Below are positions 55,250-64,000 of a stretch of 64,000 nt of DNA, one piece after another. A program made the position numbers and the translations under genes. The DNA is from Psilocybe azurescens (Eukaryota; Basidiomycota; Agaricomycetes; Agaricales; Agrocybaceae): the NCBI GenBank assembly GCA_023853785.1, contig JAJIRX010000567.1, positions 248,001 to 312,000 of the forward strand, written 5' to 3'. Numbering within the stretch: position 1 is the stretch's first letter; every line of letters begins with the position of its first letter. The notes beneath the pieces are model-generated. The model was not told where the DNA came from, did no database searches, and was given only the letters and a program-made list of their open reading frames with translations.

Positions 55250-58200
55250 ATGTCTTCAAGCCTAGGATTATTAGCTGAGAAAGCAGCTAAACTCGCTGGT
55301 ACATCCACAACTACTGCGGCGCCAGCAGTGAGTCTTCGAATTTCTGTGCAATATTCAAAAACTGCGCCATTCAAACTTGCATCACATTTGTTCTGGATGT
55401 GGTACCATAATCTTTGAACTATTGACTAACTTCTCTGCTAGTGGCGCCAATTCCCATTTTTCGATGCTGCGCCTGTGAAAGATGTGCATGACTTGAGTAG
55501 CACCCCAGATATCTTCAAAGTATGTCAGTTGTTCTTCGCTCCTGAGTCTTGATCTCCTACTTACGAATCAAGAAACATAGGCCACTCCTGAAATATCAAC
55601 CGCCATCGCATCATCTACTGGGACCCTTGTTGCAGATATCCACGGAAGTATCCATCTCCTCAATCGAGATTTCGAGTCAACAAACAGTTGGCTTGCACAT
55701 GTCGGAGGAAGAGTTACTCATATGGTGGAAAGGAGGGGTATTTTGGTGACTTTAGGCGTGAGTTCTCTTAATTTCTATAATCCGTTCTCCCGAGGTCTGA
55801 TATGTCACTAGGAAGAAGACACCGTCCGCTCTCCCTTACTCAAAATATGGGATTTGCAAAATAAGGACAAAAAAGGCGTTCCGAACCTTCTTCGGTCGAC
55901 TAAAGTTCAGTTAAGCAACCGTCCACATCCCGTTAGTTCCGTTTCTCGCAAGTTATCTGTGAAAATCTGCTAATACTCACTCAAGGTGACGACTGTGGCT
56001 CTATCAGAAACTGTCGCCCATTTAGCCATTGGCCTCGGAGATGGTACCGTCATATTATACCGCCACCTCGATCAGTCGCTTGCCACATCCACCTCTCTTA
56101 CTGCGCTTCCCAAAGCGCGTACTGTGCATGAGTCACCTACAGAGCCCATCACTGGTCTTGGGTTCCGGGAACCTATTCAAGATGACGAAGCGCCCAATTC
56201 ATACCTTTTCATCGTTACAACGAACAGGGTACTGTCTTATCAGGCATCCGGGAGAGGTGGCGGTGGAAATGCTGTTGTAGTCGACGAAGTCGGGTCTGGA
56301 CTTGGTTGTGCGACAATGGATAGGGATAGAAGAAACATGATAGTAGCGCGAGATGAGGCTATCTATATGTGCGGTATTGACGGTCGAGGCACGTGTTATG
56401 CCTATGAAGGTTCGTTATTCTGTTATAAAGAAAGTCGAGCAACAATCAATATGGCATATAGGTCACAAATCGTCCATTCACACCCATCAGAACTATCTTG
56501 TCATCGTTTCACCGCCATTCTTTCCCACTGCCTCCTCCGCGTCTGCCACTGTCCGAAACTTGGTAGCTCGATCACCGAATGCAACGGAAATAGATGTGAC
56601 GAAAGTAACTGTATTCGATCTACCTAATAAGATGGTCGCGTATTCAGACACCTTCAAACAAGGCGTTCGAGAGGTTTTCTCGCAATGGGGACACATATAC
56701 GTTCTCTCAACTGAGGGCAATGTCAGTACCGTCACTTATGACCACAACGTATGCTAATGATCTCCTCACTTCAGTTGATGTGTCTAGAAGAGAAGTCGAC
56801 TGCGGCGAAGTTGGACATGTTATACCGCAAATCGCTCTATGCACAAGCCCTCAACATGGCTTATACCCAGAACCTGGATAAATCAACCATTGCTGATATC
56901 CAGCGCCAATATGGAGACCATCTATACAGCAAAAGCGACTATGACGGAGCTATGCAGCAATATGTGCAAACTATTGGCTTCTTGCAGCCTAGTTATGTTA
57001 TTAGGAAGGTGAGAAGTGAAATTAATACTAATGTATACATCCTCCTAACTTTTCTGAACAGTATCTCGACGCTCAACGAATTCACAATCTCGTCACTTAC
57101 CTTCAAGAACTTCATTCCTTGGGGTTGGCAAACTCCGACCACACTACACTCCTCCTCAATACGTATACGAAGTTGAAAGATGTTTCACGGCTAGACAGTT
57201 TCATCAAAACCGAGTCGCGTCGTAACTCGAATGAGGGCGACGAATTGCCCTTCGATTTGACGACTGCCATTCGCGTCTGCAGACAAGCAGGCTATTTTGA
57301 ACACGCTTCTTACCTGGCGAAGAAGTACGACAGACACGAGGATTATTTGAAGATACAGATCGAAGATGCAGGCAACTTTAGCGAAGCTCTGGCTTATTTG
57401 CGGAAGTTGGGTCCTGAAGCGGTATGTGTCTTCGTCTTTCTCCAGATAACCCAACTTCTGATGCCTTGCTGTCTAGGCCGAAAGTAATCTGGCTCGCTAT
57501 GGACGGGCAATGCTTGAAAGCCTACCCGAAGAAACGACACAGCTTCTGATTGACCTCTGCACTACTACTGGGCCGCTTACTCCTACTGAACCCACCGAAA
57601 CCTCACTGTCAACAGCTAAACCTGCCGCTCCTGCCCCGTCCTATCTATCTTACCTTGCACTTAATCGTGGTGCGACGGCCACCACTGTCGTCTCCTCTGA
57701 AACAGCCACTCCGCCATCGCCATCCATCAAGACTGTCAGAGCCGATGCTGCATCAAGAAGAGAATCTATACACGACGTCTCTTCGCCAACCACCCCGCCT
57801 CCTGCCACCGCATCCTCTATTGTAACCGCACGGCTTCCACCCCAGCCTATCACGCCGGCACCGCCGCCTGTGAAGCGTCTTTCGCCCCGAATCTATTTCG
57901 CTCACTTCGTCGATCACATGGGACAATTTGTCGTCTTTCTAGAAACTGTGGCGAAGAGACGGTGGGACCAGAGTGTGGACGATCAACCACCAGGCTCGAT
58001 TGAGCTGTACGGGTCGCAGAAGGATGAGGAGGAACCGCCTGAAGAGGTTGATTATGAGCTGGTTGATAAGAAGGATCAAGTGGCGGTGTGGAATACTCTC
58101 CTGGAGCTTTATCTTACCCTGCCTACGAAAGGAGGCACCAACAAGAGCGGGCAGATGTTCGAGGAGAGTGTGATGCGAGACAAAGCGATGCGTGTGCTCA

Positions 58201-59136
58201 GAAGCTCCAGCATCCCTTACGACGCGACGCACGCCTTGATTCTGTGCTCGACGTACACGTTTACCGATGGGCTTGTGGTGCTCTGGGAGAAGATGGGCAT
58301 GTACGAAGATGTGCTGCGGTTCTGGATGGACAAGGACAAGGAAGGCAACACGCCGAATGCGTCGCAGAAGGTCATCGAGTATCTGATGTACTATGGCAAG
58401 GACCATCCGTATCTGTACCCTCTCGTACTGCGCTTCCTCACATCCACGCCTGAGCTGCTGAACCGCCATCAGGAGGATCTGAAGGGCATATTGGAGCATA
58501 TTGACGAGGAGGAACTTATTCCCCACTTGGGATTATACAAGTGCTGAGTCGGAATGGAGTGGCGAGCGTGGGCTTGGTGAAGGAATGGTTGATCAAGAGG
58601 ATCAAGGAGAGTAGAAGCGAGATTCAGAATGTAGGCTACCCGTCACTCGCTGTTGCTTACATCCGTGCATTATTGCTTATCCTCATAAAACTCGATGTAG
58701 GATCAAGCACTCACCAAATCATATCGACTGGAGACAGCCGACAGGCTGAAACAAGTCGCCGAACTGACGAACACAGAGGAACCCCGTGTGTTCCATGTCA
58801 CCGATGCTCGAGCTGTCTCGGCCAGCTCGATCTTCCCAGCGTCCATTTTATGTGCAACCACTCTTACCACCAACGGTGCGCGACTTTCTCTTACTTTCCT
58901 TTTTCATGCCATTTTCCCTGTTCGCTCAACTTTTACTGCATCATCATCACAGGTGTATTGCGGATAACGAGGCTGAGTGCCCAGCCTGCGCGCGCGAACA
59001 TGGCGTCATCCGTGAAATTAAGCTGAGCAACGACAAGCTTGCGGATCGGCACGATCTTTTCCTGGCGGAGGTTCAAGAGAGCGGATTCGAGGCTATCGCG
59101 TCTGCCTTTGGAAGGGGGGGTGCTGAATGGCGCTAG
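55250..59136 (+). CDS. vps11: Vacuolar sorting protein Vps11 (HOPS/CORVET core subunit)
   Basis: Eleven exons: 55250-55327, 55442-55519, 55581-55757, 55812-55931, 55986-56409, 56462-56721, 56775-57008, 57062-57421, 57477-58630, 58701-58875, 58953-59136. About 1,081 aa if two one-base breaks are ignored. The N-terminus has W-R-Q-F-P-F-F-D and a beta-propeller-like part (H-V-G-G-R-V-T-H, L-A-I-G-L-G-D-G-T-V-I-L-Y). Then come the alpha-solenoid (E-K-S-T-A-A-K-L-D-M-L-Y-R-K), a Pro/Thr/Ser-rich insert, and a C-terminal RING-type zinc finger (C-x2-C, C-N-H-S-Y-H-Q-R-C, C-P-A-C). Vps11 tethers vesicles at endosomes and vacuoles. The frame breaks at GGG 58,529-58,531 (before V-L-S-R-N-G-V-A-S-V-G-L) and at CC 58,801-58,802 (before the RING). 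Both look like a missing homopolymer base. As written, the protein would stop at 58,547 and lose the RING. Confidence 0.93.
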
Positions 59137-59504
59137 GCAGGAAGAAGTGGCGTAGGTTTTTAGTTCTGTTTTTATATAATCGATCATGGTCATTTAGGAG
59201 GATGGAAATTGCTTCTACGACGTGCTTTCTATTCAGCGCATGGGAGTAAATGCCCAGGCTGGTGTAGTATGTTCAATCCGTGAGAGGCTGCCGCAAATCA
59301 ATGCTGATTCGAGCGGACTATAAAGGTGGTATACAGTTTATTACATTATCGAATATGCCGCAGTTACTCATCGGGGCAACTGAATGATAATGATCTAGAT
59401 ATATTGTCCCGTTCCGCCGCGTGCTAAGTATGTACATCTTTTCTATCCAAGCGCGAAAAAAAAATCACCGACTGAGTAGTAAAATAGTCGAGAGGATATA
59501 GGGA

Positions 59505-60877
59505 TTACCACCATCCGGTTCTAGGACCTTTACACCTCACAGTGGACTCCATCATATTACCCTCTCTGTCCAACAAAACATCCAAAGAAAACGGCACGAA
59601 GGCAGAGGAAACAAGGAGGGGGAACCGATCAAGAAGATTCCTCCTGTTCCTCGCAACAAACGCGGGTTCCTGCTGATACGACAGGTATCTCCCTGGCGTT
59701 ATTCGAAATCTGAAGATAAACCGAACATGCTGCAGTCCGAGCCCGGCGCCTGTGAGATGGGCATCGACGATGTCCCATGCGTCCCAGAGCCGGACGTCCT
59801 CGGTGTCGTCGAGGAAGATCTCGCGGAAGTTGATGTCCGTCTCGACGATGAGGTTTTGCGTGGATCCGAGGTCCCGGATGACGCCTGGAAGGGGGATGAA
59901 GAACTGGGGAGCTTCGTCATAAACCCCATGGTGCGCCTCATCCAGAAGACGTTTTGGAGCACTCTGAGGGTATTGAGCTGGGGGAAGAGAGTGAGCTGGA
60001 TGTCGATATCGTCGTCGTTGAGAGTCAGAGTCGTCAATTGATTGAATGCCAATGGCTGAAAGAGTGAATTGTCGACGTCAGCGTTAGAGGATGGATGGAA
60101 AGAGTGGGCCAGTTTTATTAGTAGCTCTGCGGATGATTTTGGGTATGTCGTTGCGCGCCCGTGGCGGACGTCAACGAGTGCCATGGATTTTAGCTGCAGG
60201 ATCGTATCCGCTTCGACATCCGGCTGATTTTTATCGTCATCATCAAACAGGAATTGCTCCAGATGAAGCTCCTCGATGTTCGTTCCGCATAACGTCTTTG
60301 AGTGCATGGCAAAATTGGTGAGATGTAGCGTTGTTAATCTTTGAGAGCAACAAAGAGCAACGAACGCTTCGTAAAGATCACAATTCGATATTTTCGATAG
60401 ATGAATTGGATAGCTCCTCTTTAAGCTGTTAGGTCCTCCTGGAATATCTATTATCTCCATTCTGAAGGCGGTGATCCCGTGGTCGGCACCATGGAGAGCA
60501 TGCAATATCCCAGAAAATTGAGGCATCTGGTATACAGCCGTGAGATCTCGCTTTTCGGCGAACACGAACGTAATTCGCGCAGACTGGACGTGGTGCACAA
60601 TCCCGATGCCGGGAAATTGGAGGCCCGCTACCAGGATATCGTGGAGACATGTCACCGTCCTCTGGCAGCTGACCAGGAAGTTAGGGTCGAGCTCGGAGCT
60701 GCGGCAGGAGAGAACTAGGTGGAGATCTTGGAAGAGGTACCCGTAAGCGCGTGTGTGGAGCGCGGCTGATACGAGCGCTAAAGCGCGGAGGGTATAGCGG
60801 GACGATGCTTGATCTGCATCGGAGCCAATATCGTCAACGATCATGTCGATTATTTCCGAGGGTAAATTTGGCTGCAT
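59505..60877 (-). CDS. F-box protein, unrelated to the array copies
   Basis: It starts at ATG 60877 with an F-box in the first ~50 residues (L-P-S-E-I-I-D-M-I-V-D-D-I, then T-L-R-A-L-A-L-V-S and A-L-H-T-R-A-Y). The rest is a leucine-rich body. The uninterrupted frame ends at 59,699, but its last ~75 residues turn abruptly Ser/Thr/Arg-rich. Shifting by one base near 59,948 gives a more natural continuation (L-D-E-A-H-H-G-V-Y-D-E, I-V-E-T-D-I-N-F-R-E-I-F, L-W-D-A-W-D-I-V-D-A-H-L) that runs to a TAA at 59,505-59,507, about 457 aa. I favour the shifted version. It probably works as an SCF adaptor with an unknown target. Its 3' end faces vps11, 369 bp away. Confidence 0.75.
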
Positions 60878-61988
60878 GCTTATTGCTTAAGGGACAACTT
60901 GGTTGAGAGAGCAGGTTGAGAATTAAGCCTCTTCTAAGGTATGTATATAGGTGAGCACTCAAATTCTGGATAATAGGAGAGTTACCCAGTCAATTGCATA
61001 CAGTGGTGGTGGTTAATGGTAATGGGCTAGGGTTCGTCGGCGTATTTTAATTTACTCCCAGCTGCAGTTCATTCACCCCTTCACTATTTTTCTTTCGTAC
61101 GCCAAGTAAGTATCACGTGAATGTAAATAGTCGCTCGCTCTTCGGCTTCCCGGCAACGTACCAACAAGCCATCCTGACAAACGAATACTGAACGTTGAAC
61201 TCAAGATCGTTCCCGGCGACTGGATTCTCAACTTCAATCCTTTCTTTCTCTGTTTTCTTTTGTTATAATATGAGCCGAGCGCGCCGAGACAAACAGTAAT
61301 TCTGATATAAAGCAAATAGCCCGCAGCATGTCTAGATACATCGGTCGGGTTCAGCAGTTTCGCCTTCACTTTGCCTCCAGATCAACTTTGACTTCTGGAA
61401 CAATCCAGTCAGAATCCAATCGACGTGTATCAGCAGGGGCTGAAATCTCCTTGATACTGACCTGGATTACGTCCTTTCGCCAATAATGTGCCAGAATTTT
61501 CGGGACTAGAAAAATACTGAATTGGGCTCATACCTTGTCCTTCACCCTGACCTGCGAGCGCTGGCTGCTTCCAAGTAACTAGAGAATTCTGTGTTCAATT
61601 CCTAGAATTAACTTCGCATTCTGTACAAGCCTCGTTGCAAGTTCAATGTCACTGCGGCGTCGCCTCATCAAATATAGGCCAAACACAAGTTAACATGGTT
61701 TGATGGGCTTTTTTTTCTGCTCTGGCGGCGTCTTGTACTATTTTGGTTTCTAACATATATATAATTTCGTACCTGAGTACCGAGAATGATTAACCTTTCC
61801 AAAGTCTTTGTCCCGAGATCCCTTTCAGTTTTCTTTGTCTGCCGTGATGTTTATTTTGTATCTCGCGCGTGACCGCCGATTTCGAGAGATCCCACCCCAG
61901 ATTGGAATCGCTAGGCCCCGCCCCGCCTTTTATGTTTCTTTCTGCATACTCCTACAACCTTTGACCATTTTCTACACCTACATCTACG
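60878..61988. promoter_or_regulatory. Divergent intergenic region between F-box gene and CCCH gene
   Basis: This 1.1-kb region lies between two genes transcribed away from each other. It has only short ORFs. A TATATATAA stretch lies at 61,757-61,765, about 225 bp upstream of the CCCH gene ATG, and a T/C-rich patch follows, which would suit a fungal promoter. Confidence 0.4.
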
Positions 61989-64000
61989 ATGGTAAATCGT
62001 ACTGGCTCGAAGGTTCCTAAGCGATGTTTCGTACGTCCATTGAAGCTTAACTGGCATGAATAACCCTAACCATGACTGCCGCCTTAATCCCAACTATGGT
62101 GTAACTCTATCTGTCCGACTTCTTTCATGCTAGCATTTTGACCAGGACGGGGTTCCGATTGGAAGAGGCTGCAAGCACGGATTGAACTGCAACTTCGTGC
62201 ATCCAGAAGACTACGAGTGGCGCGATTTGCTGTCTACCAAGCCTAGACAGGCGCGTCCGAGAGATAGTTTTACAGAGACGTCAGGACGGGGAGAGGTGGA
62301 CAAAGTCCAACTGAAGATCGGTCCAGACAGTATTGGAATAGTTGGCGCTCACCTCCGAGGCGCTCCCTTTCACGGTCCAGGTCACCCTGGGCCAGAGACG
62401 ATAGAAGAGCAGAAAACGTTGCCGGTCCATCAACAGCGCGAGGCGAACAGCAGGCAGGCCCAAGTTCGAGTTCCAGAACCGTAGCCCCTACGGCAAACAG
62501 CAGTGCACCAGTACAAGCTCCTCCAATTGCCAGAACAGCACCTCCTCTACCAACACCACCCACGACCAGCAGCAATTCTGCTGACGCGTTCCCCACCGGA
62601 TCAGCCCCATCTGGCTCGAGGGTTCTTCCCAGCAATACTCTCGTCACGTCTCCCATATCACCTCCGACCGGACCTAAAGCATTGCGTGCTTTTGGTGTTC
62701 ACAAGAGTTCAATTTCACAACTACCTATGTCGCCGACAACGCCGATCCAGACACCCCAGGCATCAACACCAGTATTAAATGCGCAACCGGCTCAGCCGTC
62801 GCTGCCGCCACCACCTCCCCACCGCCACCAAGCCGTTCTCCGCCAATGCAACCTCCTCATCCCCTTCCCGACGTACCAGAAATCTTGTCCAATAAGAATG
62901 AGTCTCCGGCTCCCGACGTCGACGTCGACACCAAAAAGGCATTATGGGAAAAAGAACCAAGTGCGTCACCTCCATCTCCATCGTCTAAAACATTTTTTAA
63001 AGCTATCCCGTATCGCAGCGCATTCGCCAAATGCGCCCGTCTGCTCGAAAATGTGACTATGCTAGATAAAGAATGTGCAGACGCGGACCACGTCCTGCAG
63101 AGCATGTTTTTCTCCTCGCTCCCAGAACCCGAACGGACGCGTCTCAAGGAGCAGTACGAGACTCTCCTCGCACAGCGGCAAGAGGTGAAGAAGGAGTACG
63201 AGGCGACGAAGCTGGAACTGGTCGCGGCCGATGCGTGGCCGACGGGCCCGTCGCCCACAGCGCACCTCGAAGACGACATGCGCGAGAAGCAGACCGAGAT
63301 CTCGAAGTATGTGCAGGAGCTGAGCACGATTGTGTGGGAGATGCAGCGGATCCTCGGGGACATCCAGAAGTTCAAAGCGCCGCCGCTCTTTTGCCGAACA
63401 GCGACGATGAGGGCGACGAGGCCGCCTCGGCGATGGATGTTGATGGAAATTCGGCTTCTTTGGCGACGACCACTCGCAAGCGGCGCCGACTGGAAGATGG
63501 TAGCAGAGCCGAAGTAGCACCGTCGCAAGACGAGATGAATAACTTCATGGGAGTTCTGACGGACCTGGAGGATAAAGTCGCCAATCTCAAGAACGACATT
63601 ACCGCGCACGACCAGGATCTGAAAGAAATGTTTAAGGATCTGATGGAGACGCGTATCGAAGAGGTGAATGTCGCCAACGCGGAGGCGCGGAGGGAGAAAG
63701 AGGAGAAACGGCTGGCGGAGGAACAGCAGAGAAACGCGACGCTCGCCACGCTCAACGACGAGATGAGCAACGCGGGGCTCGAGGTCGGCGAGCTGGCTAA
63801 GGAGATTGCGGACTTGATAACGCGGGCCAGCGACCTCGAAATCCAGCTCGCGGCTGAGAGAAGAGGAAAACAAGAAGCCTTGAACAGGCTGTCGGCGGTA
63901 TGTGTCGTTTTTCCTCCTTCTCATAGTCTTTCTTGGACATCAAACGCTTAGTCCGTCTCGGTTAGGTCGAGGAGCGTATGAAGGAATATACCCAAATACA
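61989..64000 (+). CDS. CCCH zinc-finger and coiled-coil protein (5' part, runs off window)
   Basis: Exon 1 is 61989-62030, exon 2 62134-63897, exon 3 from 63966 to the window end (V-E-E-R-M-K-E-Y-T-Q). One CCCH finger (C-x13-C-x5-C-x3-H) spans the first splice: K-R-C-F|H-F-D-Q-D-G-V-P, then G-C-K-H-G-L-N-C-N-F-V-H-P. It is followed by an Arg/Ser-rich stretch, a Pro/Ser/Thr-rich region (V-A-P-T-A-N-S-S-A-P-V-Q), a domain with K-C-A-R-L-L-E-N-V-T, and a long coiled coil after a basic K-R-R-R-L patch. Exon 2 changes frame at three homopolymers: GGGG 62,288-62,291, CCCC 62,817-62,820 and TTTT 63,389-63,392. One extra base in each restores a continuous protein. CCCH fingers of this type usually bind RNA; the nuclear role is inferred from the basic patch only. 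Confidence 0.8.

Noticed and set aside
57939..58526. 195-codon minus-strand frame opposite vps11
   Set aside because: It is antisense to a conserved vps11 exon; the sense frame matches the known family.
62857..63924. 355-codon minus-strand frame opposite the CCCH gene
   Set aside because: It is antisense to the coiled-coil exon; the plus-strand frames join into a natural protein with splice sites.

Overview
The window looks like nuclear DNA of a filamentous basidiomycete, most likely an agaricomycete. The supporting signs are genes split by roughly 44-110 nt GT-AG introns, some very small exons (15-33 nt), a cluster of agaric-type F-box proteins, a DUF6533-like seven-helix membrane protein, a stand-alone caspase-fold protein, and eukaryotic housekeeping genes (vps11, atp18). 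I see no bacterial operons, CRISPR arrays or convincing tRNA/rRNA genes.

Bases 1-23,530 are a tandem array. Each unit carries a USP10/UBP3-like deubiquitinase (DUB) copy on the plus strand, a pyrimidine-rich tract, a conserved spacer, and an F-box gene on the minus strand. Within a unit the two genes are convergent. Between units the F-box gene and the next DUB are divergent and share a short promoter region. There are five DUB copies (one cut by the window start), four F-box copies and relics of two more units. Only the F-box gene at 8746-10344 is open over its full length. All internal DUB copies are broken, by internal deletions, a shared 4-nt insertion, a nonsense codon, or loss of the catalytic histidine. 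In the fourth unit almost the whole F-box gene is replaced by a roughly 4.2-kb segment holding an apparently intact three-exon caspase/metacaspase-like gene (13405-15494).

Bases 23,530-34,900 and 36,120-49,170 are gene-poor. They hold scattered coding-like patches, a 180-185 bp tandem repeat (37.85-38.34 kb), a poly-A run and low-complexity DNA. One conserved-looking Ser-rich coiled-coil gene lies at 34,939-36,115. A tandem pair of DUF6533-like genes follows (49.18-52.64 kb), one dead and one apparently intact.

Bases 54,529-64,000 are ordinary gene-dense fungal DNA: atp18 (minus) divergent from vps11 (plus), an unrelated F-box gene (minus) convergent with vps11, and the first part of a CCCH zinc-finger/coiled-coil gene that runs off the end. 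In four otherwise conserved-looking genes the reading frame breaks by one base, nearly always in a short homopolymer. That pattern suggests base-calling or assembly errors, so frameshift-based pseudogene calls elsewhere need caution. All splice sites and reading frames were read by eye; no database search was run.
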